47,832 nt of DNA from a virus. Where the stretch lies: IMG/VR virus record IMGVR_UViG_3300017605_000092, positions 1 to 47,832 of that record; one strand, written 5' to 3'. The notes under the pieces were generated by a model. It searched no databases, was not told where the DNA came from, and was given only the letters and a program-made list of their open reading frames with translations. Numbering within the stretch: the stretch's first letter is position 1; every line of letters begins with the position of its first letter. The translations under genes and the position numbers were made by a program. Shown here one piece after another: positions 34,632-41,219 of this stretch.

Positions 34632-34655
34632 AATTACCTCGCCCAAGAGGTTATT
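34632..34655 (-). other. Imperfect hairpin before portal gene
   Basis: The minus strand can pair AATAACCTC with GAGGTAATT (one mismatch) around a TTGGGC loop. It lies at the junction between the upstream head gene and the portal. Its role, if any, is unclear; it may be an attenuator. Confidence 0.3.
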
Positions 34656-36261
34656 TTCTCCTAGAGCCAGTCGGCTGGATACTACTCGACTCGCCCTGGT
34701 CACCACGACTCTGACCTGCGTTGTCGCGCCGATCGGTCTGGCTCGCAAACTCAGTGCTAGCTGGCTGGCTGGAATCGAATGGACCAGCGTCATCACGAAT
34801 CTCGTTCGCTGGCATCATTGGTCCGGCACCATCGTGGTTATCGCTACCATCGTTGCCACCAGTTGACTCATCCTTGCCAGTTGGCTCGAACAAGCCATCG
34901 ATGTTGGCGTCGTCGTGGTAATCCACGCCCTGCTTGTGGAAGGCGATGTAACCCTCCAGGAACTCTCGACCTGTCTTCTCTGCTGGTGGAAGAGGCTGAT
35001 TCTTGGCCGCTGCGTAGTAACCGCGAACGAACTCAGCTTCTCCAGTCACGCGAGGGTCAGCAACCTTGAGAGCCTCATTGGCCTCCTTGGCGAGCATGCC
35101 GGCCACGTAGTTCCACTGCTTATGCACAGCCCAGAAGCGGTCCATAGCAGTTCTGAGTGTGGCTACCTTGGCCATCTTCGTGCTCGCCGTCGCGGCCAGC
35201 GCCGGGTTGATCGAGAGCATCTGCACGTCCTTGAGTGCCATCACAGCACCCTCCAGGGCGTCCTGGATCTGGTCGATCGGAGAGTCCTCAGTGACACCAC
35301 CGGCTACGTCACCATCGTTGTCACGGTCACCAGGAACCGCTGGAGCAGCCGGCGCCATCGGAGCGCCCATCGCACCAGAGTTGTCACCTGGCATCGTTCC
35401 GAAGTTCGGCTGAGCCATGCCTGGTGGTGGTTCCTGAGGCATCGGTGCGTCGGCAACCTTAGTGCTGGACTTTTTATCCATGTCGCCGTCGAAGTCGTTC
35501 TTGCTGCCTTCGCCCTTATCGTCCGAATCGTTGTCGTTATCAGCATCAGCGATCTTGACGTTACCGGCCGCAGCCATCTTGAACTGATCGCCACGCATCT
35601 TGATCTCGCGGGCCATCAGCACATAGGTGGAAGCGCTTGTTTTTCCAGAACTCATCTGGCGCACCGGCCAAGAGTTCCAGGTCCGGTCGCAGCCGGCGCA
35701 GTGAGTGAACCCTAGATGATCCTGTTCGGTGCCACATCCGGGGCACGCAAACTTCTGCATTGGGTCCTTGCTCGTCCAGAGCTTGGTCCCCTGGTCATAG
35801 GCCCATGCTGTCTTCGTCACAGCGGCCATGGCTTGGAGATCAGCTACAAGAGCGTTCCCCATCTTCTCAGCGAACGCAGTGCGCTCAGCCGGATCCTTGA
35901 TCCACGACTGTTCTGCGACAACTTCTGCTGCTGTTTTTACAGAGGAAGGGCGGTCCTTCTTGACCGGTGCTTGCGCGGGCACTGGCGGGCGTAGAGCCGC
36001 CCCAACCCTCCGAATGACACCAGGTGTAGGAGTCGTTACTTCCGCGATCACCTTGATGACCTGAGGCTTGACCTCAGACCAGCGCTCGTTGAAGTCGTCC
36101 TTCGACTGAGAGTTGGCCAGGTACGATCCGAACCTCTCCTTGGCCCTGAAGATCGCGCGGTCGATCGCCCGCTCTAGCTCAAATCCGTTGTTAGCCTCTG
36201 CCTCCGCTGAAAGCTTACCAGCGTTGGCCATCGCCTCGAAAACACCAAGGTCGCTGCCCAC
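34651..36261 (-). CDS. Zinc-ribbon head protein upstream of portal
   Basis: The 536-residue product opens the head operon. It has a helical N-terminus (ERAIDRAIFRAKERFGSYLA), a zinc ribbon at mid-length (FACPGCGTEQDHLGFTHCAG, then CDRTW), acidic and Pro/Met/Gly-rich low-complexity stretches, and two helical regions near the end (MDRFWAVHKQWNYVAGMLA). It contains ANIDGLFEP, similar to ADIEGLFEP in the 1051-residue protein. The GTG at 36261 with GAAGGAG 5 nt upstream is preferred over TTG at 36303, which falls inside a hairpin. It may be a scaffold or internal head protein. Confidence 0.6.
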   Translation of the reverse strand: MGSDLGVFEAMANAGKLSAEAEANNGFELERAIDRAIFRAKERFGSYLANSQSKDDFNERWSEVKPQVIKVIAEVTTPTPGVIRRVGAALRPPVPAQAPVKKDRPSSVKTAAEVVAEQSWIKDPAERTAFAEKMGNALVADLQAMAAVTKTAWAYDQGTKLWTSKDPMQKFACPGCGTEQDHLGFTHCAGCDRTWNSWPVRQMSSGKTSASTYVLMAREIKMRGDQFKMAAAGNVKIADADNDNDSDDKGEGSKNDFDGDMDKKSSTKVADAPMPQEPPPGMAQPNFGTMPGDNSGAMGAPMAPAAPAVPGDRDNDGDVAGGVTEDSPIDQIQDALEGAVMALKDVQMLSINPALAATASTKMAKVATLRTAMDRFWAVHKQWNYVAGMLAKEANEALKVADPRVTGEAEFVRGYYAAAKNQPLPPAEKTGREFLEGYIAFHKQGVDYHDDANIDGLFEPTGKDESTGGNDGSDNHDGAGPMMPANEIRDDAGPFDSSQPASTEFASQTDRRDNAGQSRGDQGESSSIQPTGSRRK

Positions 36262-36279
36262 AGTCGCTCCTTCTGGAGT

Positions 36280-36342
36280 GGCTCTGAGTAAAACCAGAGC
36301 CAAATTTGGTAGTCGCCTGACATACCAGTGCGACTACCAAAT
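36280..36342 (-). terminator. Tandem hairpins separating small-gene and virion operons
   Basis: Two adjacent perfect stems lie just upstream of the head operon. A 13-bp stem (36304-36316 with 36330-36342, ATTTGGTAGTCGC) is followed on the minus strand by a 7-bp stem (GGCTCTG/CAGAGCC, 36280-36301) with a T-rich loop. The layout suits a terminator for the upstream genes or a structured leader for the head operon. Confidence 0.5.
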
Positions 36343-36356
36343 ACAACGATCAGGGG

Positions 36357-36629
36357 TCAGCCTTCTACAGGCTCAGCAATCGGTGGGTGGAAGCAATTGT
36401 CGTGATGGAGATTCTCTTCGATCCTAGGCCACCCGAACCAGAGATCTACTCTTCCTAGGCCAAGACCTACGCCAAGACCCATCTTCTGCCACGGCATCGT
36501 GAACTCAATCGCCGCTACGCCATACTTGTACTTGTCGACTTTGAACCTCGGAACAAGCCTCATCCAGTCGAACTCAGAAACCTTATTGGCCACAGACCCG
36601 AGAAAGACCATGGCCATCTGAACGTCCAC
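36357..36629 (-). CDS. Small unknown protein (90 aa)
   Basis: The product contains an amphipathic, partly hydrophobic middle (VAAIEFTMPWQKMGLGVGLG) and a His/Pro-rich C-terminus (NLHHDNCFHPPIAEPVEG). No family is recognised. The start is GTG at 36629, sharing bases with the upstream stop (TAGTG); internal ATGs at 36617 and 36611 are alternatives. It ends the operon before the tandem hairpins. Confidence 0.55.
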   Translation of the reverse strand: MDVQMAMVFLGSVANKVSEFDWMRLVPRFKVDKYKYGVAAIEFTMPWQKMGLGVGLGLGRVDLWFGWPRIEENLHHDNCFHPPIAEPVEG

Positions 36630-36925
36630 TACCGGCCACCCCTCTTCTCCAGATCCAGGATGGCATCCACCGAGCGACGCCTACGGGTAGCTGGCCAGCG
36701 GGCAGCCATGATCTCGCCGAACCAGTTCCAGTCGATCCTCGGCATGGTGATGTTGGGTCCTGGGTGCTCAAGAGTTGCCCTCTCTGCGCGCCGAGCATCC
36801 TTCGCGGCCTTTAGCGCAAGAGACTCTGGACTCTTGACTCTAACCGCAGTTGTGTGTCCCCTACCCCAAGCCTTGCCGCTCTTCCGTTCTGGGTTGCGAG
36901 TCTTGGTCTTAGTCTTGTCCGCCAT
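36629..36925 (-). CDS. Small basic protein (98 aa)
   Basis: The product is strongly basic, with lysine/arginine-rich ends (MADKTKTKTRNPERKSGKAW; RWPATRRRRSVDAILDLEKR) and a helical middle (LKAAKDARRAERATLEHP). Nucleic acid binding is possible on charge alone. The ATG at 36925 overlaps the HTH gene by 17 bases. I do not recognise a family. Confidence 0.6.
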   Translation of the reverse strand: MADKTKTKTRNPERKSGKAWGRGHTTAVRVKSPESLALKAAKDARRAERATLEHPGPNITMPRIDWNWFGEIMAARWPATRRRRSVDAILDLEKRGGR

Positions 36926-37127
36926 CTACCTTTACTTTCACTTCGCTGTTCTGGATGTATTCGGCAAAGTCTTCACGCTTGATGCGAAAGGCGCGGCCGA
37001 ACCTGTACGCCTTGATCTCCCCTACGGTGATCATCCGGTAGACGGTCATCTTGCTAACGCCTAGCTCTGCTGCAACTTCGGCCACTATCAGCCAGTTCTC
37101 ATTTCCACCCTTGTTCGTGCTAGTCAT
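36909..37127 (-). CDS. Excisionase-type helix-turn-helix protein
   Basis: The 72-residue product is a typical MerR/excisionase-fold HTH: LIVAEVAAELGVSKMTVYRM, then GEIKAYRFGRAFRIKREDFAEY. The N-terminal helix-turn-helix and the 'G-x-A-x-R-I-x-r-x-d-f' wing match the AlpA/Xis-like family. In phages such proteins act as excisionases or as transcription regulators; no integrase is in this window, so regulator is as likely. The ATG overlaps the preceding phosphatase stop (ATGA). Confidence 0.8.
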   Translation of the reverse strand: MTSTNKGGNENWLIVAEVAAELGVSKMTVYRMITVGEIKAYRFGRAFRIKREDFAEYIQNSEVKVKVDGGQD

Positions 37128-37615
37128 ATTACTCCCTCACGCTCTCGTACGTAACGCTCGAAAGCTTGGTTGACCAGGACATCTTTACCACGGTGCTTAC
37201 GAGCAAGCTCAATGGCACCATCGGCAGTGTACCCCAAACGCATGAGGATCAGGGACATCAGCAACCCCGAACGGTTGTAGCCAGCCTGGCATCGGACCAA
37301 GATCTTTTGTCCCTGCTTCCAACGAGCCGCTGCTTCATCGACAGCAGAAGTGATCTTGTTCCAAGTCTCTTCGTCCAGACCGTGCTCGGTGTCATCGAAG
37401 AGAACCAACCTCATGTCGCACTGAGGGAGAGTTTTGTCGTGGAAGCCCTCGATGTAGGCCGACACCACGTAGTCCCAAGATGGATCGCCGGAAACGGCAG
37501 AATACCGACCATCACGGATCCTCCCACCCTCGTCTCTCCAAAGGTGTCCACCGAGGTAGAGGTTTGGGAGGATCTCGTGATATTCGGCATCTGGGTAAGT
37601 AACGCTGTAGGCCAT
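37124..37615 (-). CDS. Dual-specificity protein phosphatase-like
   Basis: The 163-residue product has the protein tyrosine phosphatase signature C-x5-R at Cys109-Arg115 (LVRCQAGYNRSG), with Arg in place of the usual His before Cys. The fold context agrees: EILPNLYLGG at residues 14-23 (the typical 'I.p.LylG' start of dual-specificity phosphatases), a possible general-acid loop LFDDTEHG, and a post-loop helix LLMSLILMRLGYTADGAIEL. It could dephosphorylate proteins or RNA 5' ends. The ATG is at 37615. It is coupled to the downstream HTH gene. Confidence 0.8.
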   Translation of the reverse strand: MAYSVTYPDAEYHEILPNLYLGGHLWRDEGGRIRDGRYSAVSGDPSWDYVVSAYIEGFHDKTLPQCDMRLVLFDDTEHGLDEETWNKITSAVDEAAARWKQGQKILVRCQAGYNRSGLLMSLILMRLGYTADGAIELARKHRGKDVLVNQAFERYVREREGVI

Positions 37616-37623
37616 GATCCAGC

Positions 37624-37953
37624 TTACATCGCTTCGTCGACCAAGTGGAAGTGGCCATCGGGGTACACCCGGAACACGGCGTTTCCGCAGTTGCCGATGT
37701 CCAGCACATCGAGAGCGTTCTTCCGCTCCACCCAGAGCGAGAACTGGCTACCGCACATGACCGCCTCGCGGGTCTGACCGTACGTCCAGATACCGCGCTG
37801 CTTGCCGGGGAAGTTCACCAGCACGAACACGCCGTCGTTCAGCTTGTGGTCGGTGGCGTACTTGGCCGCGTAGGTCAACTGCTCGGGCGTCGGGCCGAAG
37901 TTCGCCTGCTCGTCCGCGATCACGTCTGCGGGCTGGGGAAGGAAGGTGGTCAT
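37624..37953 (-). CDS. Small unknown protein (109 aa) behind a strong promoter
   Basis: The product (from MTTFLPQPADVIADEQANFG) is a compact alpha/beta protein: LTYAAKYATDHKLNDGVFVL, then a segment with SQFSLWVERK and FRVYPDGHFHLVDEAM. No family is recognised. The ATG at 37953 has GAGGAG 6 nt upstream. The gene has its own promoter (37994-38022) with a leader very like that of the DUF2786 gene. Confidence 0.65.
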   Translation of the reverse strand: MTTFLPQPADVIADEQANFGPTPEQLTYAAKYATDHKLNDGVFVLVNFPGKQRGIWTYGQTREAVMCGSQFSLWVERKNALDVLDIGNCGNAVFRVYPDGHFHLVDEAM

Positions 37954-37993
37954 CTTGGGCTCCTCGTATCGAGTCTTCCTGGTTGGTAGCTCT

Positions 37994-38022
37994 ACTTTAA
38001 CAGACGCAGCAGAGCTACACAA
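37994..38022 (-). promoter_or_regulatory. Promoter TTGTGT-N17-TAAAGT
   Basis: On the minus strand TTGTGT (38022-38017) and TAAAGT (37999-37994) are separated by 17 bases, directly before the 37953 gene. The core GCGTCTGTTAAAGTAGA and the leader AGGAAGACTCGAT recur almost unchanged at the 42780 promoter. An 8-bp inverted repeat (GTAGCTCT/AGAGCTAC) flanks the -10 region. Confidence 0.65.
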
Positions 38023-38025
38023 CCC

Positions 38026-38196
38026 TCATGCACTAGCTCCGACAGGAACCTTGCCGCACTTGTGCTGAGCGTCCAGGTTGTTGATCTCTCCCAGGTTCAT
38101 CTCCTGGACTCTTCTGGCGAAGGTCTCACTGCATACCTTGCAGAAGAGCACGACATCTCCCAGGCCGTTCAGTCCTATGATCGTGGTGTTTCGCAT
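38026..38196 (-). CDS. Small CxxC protein (56 aa)
   Basis: This short gene encodes MRNTTIIGLNGLGDVVLFCK continuing with CSETFARR, and ends with a HKCGK element. The CKVC pair plus HKC suggests a small zinc-binding protein. The ATG at 38196 has GGAG at suitable spacing and overlaps the end of the preceding gene's leader by a few bases. Function is unknown. Confidence 0.6.
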   Translation of the reverse strand: MRNTTIIGLNGLGDVVLFCKVCSETFARRVQEMNLGEINNLDAQHKCGKVPVGASA

Positions 38197-38200
38197 CTCC

Positions 38201-38485
38201 TCACTCCGCTCTATCAGCGCCGGTCTCCAGCACGACGAACCTCGTTCTGGTGTGCCACTGATCGTTCTTGCTGCTGTGTTTGCGCTCCCAGTTGCCGACC
38301 GGCATCGGCCTCATCATCGCTCCAGCGATGGCGTCTGCCGCTCTCTGAGCTTGACCAGCAGTGGAGAAATCAAGGGTGGTAGTCATGACACCCTCGCGCT
38401 TTTGGCCATGGAAATCGGTGAAGGTGTACTTCACCCAGCCATACCACCACTTAAGGGGTACTGGCTTCCTCTTGCTCTTGGACAT
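38201..38485 (-). CDS. Small unknown protein (94 aa)
   Basis: The product has a beta-rich first half (LKWWYGWVKYTFTDFHGQKR, then EGVMTTTLDF) and an Ala-rich helix (GQAQRAADAIAGAMMRPMP), then a polar C-terminus. It overlaps the preceding gene by 35 bases. No family is recognised, though a single-domain DUF-type protein shared among actinophages is likely. Confidence 0.6.
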   Translation of the reverse strand: MSKSKRKPVPLKWWYGWVKYTFTDFHGQKREGVMTTTLDFSTAGQAQRAADAIAGAMMRPMPVGNWERKHSSKNDQWHTRTRFVVLETGADRAE

Positions 38486-38783
38486 CTCCGCTCGCCTTGT
38501 CTTCGGGCTCTGGCTTTTCAGTCTCGGTCTTTGGCTTGTCGTCTTCTGACGTGTCCTGAAGAACCGTGACGCTGATCTCTCGAACCGAGATCAAGTTGCC
38601 CTCGCGACCACTGGCGATCACCTGGTAGTTCCGATAAAACTTGATGTGACCGTAACCAGGGTGAGGGCGATACCCGTCATGAGCGTGATGGCTCGGGTAG
38701 TCCACGTACTGGGCTTCGATCATCTCTACATACCCGTTAGACCACAAGACCTCATAGGTCCTCATCGGGCGAGTGTCCGGCAT
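38451..38783 (-). CDS. Small unknown protein with acidic tail (110 aa)
   Basis: The N-terminal 75 residues look folded (RTYEVLWSNGYVEMIEAQYV; GYGHIKFYRNYQVIASGREG), followed by a Glu/Lys/Asp-rich disordered tail (EDDKPKTETEKPEPEDKASG). The ATG at 38783 has AGGAGAGG upstream and follows the 19-bp inverted repeat at 38801-38848. Function is unknown. Confidence 0.65.
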   Translation of the reverse strand: MPDTRPMRTYEVLWSNGYVEMIEAQYVDYPSHHAHDGYRPHPGYGHIKFYRNYQVIASGREGNLISVREISVTVLQDTSEDDKPKTETEKPEPEDKASGDVQEQEEASTP

Positions 38784-38800
38784 AGCTCTTCCTCTCCTAA

Positions 38801-38848
38801 AGCTCGGTTAGCTAGTTCTACTATATCAGAGAACTAGCTAACCGAGCT
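38801..38848 (-). other. Perfect 19-bp inverted repeat with -10-like loop
   Basis: AGCTCGGTTAGCTAGTTCT (38801-38819) and its exact complement at 38830-38848 flank a 10-base loop that reads CTGATATAGT on the minus strand. It separates the LysM-M23 gene from the 38451 gene. A terminator followed by only a short T run, or an operator with a TATAGT -10 in the loop, are both possible. Confidence 0.6.
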
Positions 38849-38853
38849 AAGTC

Positions 38854-39609
38854 CTAGCAACCGATGTAGATGCCCCGGTCACGCAACCACCTGTCAGGGC
38901 TTGTTACGCCCTTCCATGGTCCCCACGGCTGGATCTCCAGGTGAAGGTGTGGTCCGCTCGCGTCTCCGGTCGCGCCCACGTAGCCGATCACATCACCCAC
39001 GTTGACCCAACCACTGCGAACGCGGTAGCTGGACTGGTGCATGTAGACCTCAGCCATCCCATCATGGCTGATGATCGTCATGTTGCCGCCGCCACTGTTC
39101 CACTGGGTCTGGACATTGCCAGAGTGGACAGCGTGGATCGGTGTCCCGTAGCTCGCCGGGATGTCCTCTCCACGGTGGTTGTAGTGCCCTCTCCACTGCC
39201 AGAAATTGCAGAGCGATGTGTGGCCTGGAAGAGGGTTGGCCCAACCTGACGAAACCTGAACTGCTGCGACTGGAGCCGGTGCAGGAGCCTGGGTCTTCTT
39301 CGTGGGCGCAGTGCCCGCACAGGTGATGTCGATGGTCTCACCCGCGTAGATCCAGTTCTTGTTCCGACCTGGGAAGGACACGTCCTGCCAGTCGTTCGTA
39401 CCGCAGTGCTTGGCCACGAGCGCGGAGAAGGTGTCCCCGGCCACGACGTGCACTGGACTTGCAGAGGCAGCGGCACTGAATCCGAAGACCGCAGCCGTAA
39501 TCACTGAGAGCGGCACCAGGACTCTTCTAGTCCATCTGGCCTTAAGTGTGTTGGCTGGAGCAGCCTCTTCAGGTGCTCTATGGGCGCCAACATACTCGGT
39601 TCCAAACAT
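38854..39609 (-). CDS. Membrane-anchored LysM-M23 peptidoglycan endopeptidase
   Basis: The product has a hydrophobic segment (RRVLVPLSVITAAVFGFSAA) as a signal anchor or signal peptide. A LysM domain follows (VHVVAGDTFSALVAKHCGTN, then WIYAGETIDITC), then a Pro/Ala linker and an M23 peptidase domain (HRGEDIPASYGTPIHAV; YMHQSSYRV; GPHLHLEIQPW) with the zinc ligands H-x3-D and H-x-H visible. M23 enzymes cut peptide bridges in peptidoglycan. The ATG at 39609 (GGAAGAG upstream) is preferred; GTG at 39657 adds 16 residues with poorer spacing. It could be a lysis or infection-remodelling enzyme. It resembles actinobacterial cell-wall enzymes. Confidence 0.85.
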   Translation of the reverse strand: MFGTEYVGAHRAPEEAAPANTLKARWTRRVLVPLSVITAAVFGFSAAASASPVHVVAGDTFSALVAKHCGTNDWQDVSFPGRNKNWIYAGETIDITCAGTAPTKKTQAPAPAPVAAVQVSSGWANPLPGHTSLCNFWQWRGHYNHRGEDIPASYGTPIHAVHSGNVQTQWNSGGGNMTIISHDGMAEVYMHQSSYRVRSGWVNVGDVIGYVGATGDASGPHLHLEIQPWGPWKGVTSPDRWLRDRGIYIGC

Positions 39610-39666
39610 GTCGGTCTCTTCCGACGTAGGGATTACAGCCGCGCTTCCTTCAGACACGGCCTCTAT

Positions 39667-39909
39667 TCACTGTCCATGACAGGTGGGGCAATTCTTACTA
39701 CACTCAGGCCCATGTGAATGCCTTCTGAATCCACAAGCCCTACTATGTGGTCGCTGATCCTTTTCTAGCGATGGCCCCCTTTCTCTGAAAAGGATGCCAG
39801 CGTTCTGCATCTCCCTTATGCTCTCGTTGGCCTGGTCTTCAGTGAGTCCAGACGCAACGAGAGCACGAAGAACCTTGAACATGGTTTGGTCATCGTAGTA
39901 CTCAGACAC
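39667..39909 (-). CDS. Small protein with Cys/His cluster (80 aa)
   Basis: The product has a helical N-terminus (MFKVLRALVASGLTEDQANE) and a C-terminal Cys/His cluster (RACGFRRHSHGPECSKNCPT, then CHG) that probably binds zinc. The start is GTG at 39909 directly after the upstream stop, with GAGGG 9 nt before it. Function is unknown. Confidence 0.6.
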   Translation of the reverse strand: MSEYYDDQTMFKVLRALVASGLTEDQANESIREMQNAGILFRERGPSLEKDQRPHSRACGFRRHSHGPECSKNCPTCHGQ

Positions 39910-40269
39910 TTAGGCATCCCTCAGTGAGATGTTGACCACGTTACTGGCCTGAGGAGAAACCAGAAGGCTGTCAGTACCAGAGACATGGATGCTCTGTCCG
40001 TCGCGGTTCAGCCTAACGGTGATGGCAGACTTCCAACGCCTGTCAGCCGTTCCATCTGTGATGAAGAAGTCGATGTGGCAGAACGGGGGAAGAGCGGTGT
40101 TGTCGTGAAGCCCTTCGGCAAGAACGGTGTTGGACGCCTCCACCTTGTGACGGTTCTCGTCTTCAAGCCAGTTGTTCTTGACCTCAAGAGTCGCTACCTG
40201 ATCCCGAAGACGGGCAATCTCGTCCCTCGCGTACTTGGGCAGCTTGTCCAGCTTGTCCTGGTCCAACAT
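39910..40269 (-). CDS. Coiled-coil protein (119 aa)
   Basis: The product starts MLDQDKLDKLPKYARDEIAR and continues as a coiled coil (LRDQVATLEVKNNWLEDENR). A C-terminal beta-rich part follows (CHIDFFITDGTADRRWKSAI; SIHVSGTDSLLVSPQASNVV). The ATG at 40269 is supported by GGAGGG 6 nt upstream; longer in-frame starts have none. It overlaps the 40184-40468 gene by 86 bases in another frame. Function is unknown. Confidence 0.65.
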   Translation of the reverse strand: MLDQDKLDKLPKYARDEIARLRDQVATLEVKNNWLEDENRHKVEASNTVLAEGLHDNTALPPFCHIDFFITDGTADRRWKSAITVRLNRDGQSIHVSGTDSLLVSPQASNVVNISLRDA

Positions 40270-40468
40270 CGTTACCCTCCATCGGGTCAGCCATGAAATC
40301 GTGAGCCCACAGTTGCCTGTAAGGGCATTCTGTGCAGATCCAGCCCGAAGGCGTGGCGAGCAAAACTTGACCATCGTCTGGGCATGTGAACGGATGCATC
40401 GGCCCGTGCTGCCAAGCGTTGAGAGCTTCGACCTGCTCAACCATCCACGGCGGATGAATCTTGCTCAC
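40184..40468 (-). CDS. Small zinc-ribbon protein with leaderless start (94 aa)
   Basis: The product has a CP-x(n)-C-x-x-C ribbon (FTCPDDGQVLLATPSGWICT, then ECPYRQLWAHDF). Its last 30 residues are Gly/Ser-rich and overlap the next gene. The GTG at 40468 lies only 6 nt after the -10 box TAGGCT of a good promoter, so the mRNA would be leaderless; there is no ribosome-binding site. Function is unknown. Confidence 0.55.
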   Translation of the reverse strand: MSKIHPPWMVEQVEALNAWQHGPMHPFTCPDDGQVLLATPSGWICTECPYRQLWAHDFMADPMEGNDVGPGQAGQAAQVREGRDCPSSGSGSDS

Positions 40469-40474
40469 GACTAG

Positions 40475-40503
40475 AGCCTAACCTAGAGAGGGCGCAGTGT
40501 CAA
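40475..40503 (-). promoter_or_regulatory. Leaderless promoter TTGACA-N17-TAGGCT
   Basis: A consensus -35 TTGACA (40503-40498), 17-base spacer and -10 TAGGCT (40480-40475) precede GTG at 40468 by 6 nt. The spacer contains CTCTCTAGGTT, which is also found in the 46521 promoter. Confidence 0.65.
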
Positions 40504-40513
40504 CACTGCTTTT

Positions 40514-41062
40514 TCAGTAGTCTCGGTCCGTGCGGTAGTCGATCACGTACGTGGTGGTCGGATCTTCCAGCCACTCCTGTTTGACCGTGGTCTCCATGCG
40601 GTACTCACAAGCTTTCACCATCGCATATCGCGTGGCGCCCTGGACTGTTTCAGGAAGGAAAAAGTCGGTAACAGCCTCAGGAGCTTCGTCCAGCAGTGGG
40701 TCGAAGTTGGCGATGACCAGTCCATCCTGGACTTCTACGTACTGATGGCCAGCATTGCCGGCAGAGTGGTAGAAACCAACGTAATGTACCTCGCCAGAGA
40801 TAAGAGCGATCTTGTTGATGGTCCTTCGTGCGACTCCGAGAAATCCGTTGTTCTCCAAAGTCACCAAGAATTCACCTTCATCAAAAACGTTGAGCAAGCC
40901 TTTCTTACCTGGCTGATGAGTGTCCCATGCGAAATCATCAAAGGTCTGCGGAGCTTCAAGCTCTTCGACAACGCCGAGAATGGACAGAAGTTCGCCCTTT
41001 TTGATGCCCGTGCTAATGGTCAAACAGAAGGAAAGCTCATCATCGTCTACAAAACGTGACAC
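40514..41062 (-). CDS. DUF6461-like protein
   Basis: The 182-residue product resembles the actinobacterial DUF6461 family: LSFCLTISTGIKKGELLSIL near the N-terminus, FLVTLENNGFLGVARRTINK in the middle (the 'lvalE.nGw.g' element), then VEVQDGLVIANFDPLLDEAP (the 'dG..v..feP' element). This family is common in Streptomyces and of unknown function. The start is GTG at 41062 with GGGAG 7 nt upstream; a TAGAGT -10-like box lies just before it without a good -35. The gene faces a divergent plus-strand gene. Confidence 0.6.
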   Translation of the reverse strand: MSRFVDDDELSFCLTISTGIKKGELLSILGVVEELEAPQTFDDFAWDTHQPGKKGLLNVFDEGEFLVTLENNGFLGVARRTINKIALISGEVHYVGFYHSAGNAGHQYVEVQDGLVIANFDPLLDEAPEAVTDFFLPETVQGATRYAMVKACEYRMETTVKQEWLEDPTTTYVIDYRTDRDY

Positions 41063-41174
41063 CCGGTGTCTCCCACTCTAAAACTGGATGGGCCTCTATC
41101 GCCCCGGACAACAGATTAGCTCCTGAAGTCACCCGTGTCTACCGCTGTCCGATTTGATCAACAGATATCTTACC

Positions 41175-41204
41175 TTGTCGATCTTGAAGACAGGTCGTTT
41201 ATAT
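41175..41204 (+). promoter_or_regulatory. Weak candidate promoter for plus-strand gene
   Basis: TTGTCG (41175-41180), an 18-base spacer and TTATAT (41199-41204) precede the plus-strand Ig-like gene. The -35 is poor. The remainder of the 41063-41219 divergent region shows nothing else I can interpret. Confidence 0.3.
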
Positions 41205-41219
41205 GGTTGTAGGAGACTG

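Noticed and set aside
34915-35715. Open plus-strand frame of 266 codons opposite the head protein gene
   Set aside because: It mirrors the codon bias of the minus-strand gene, which has a zinc ribbon and a good start.
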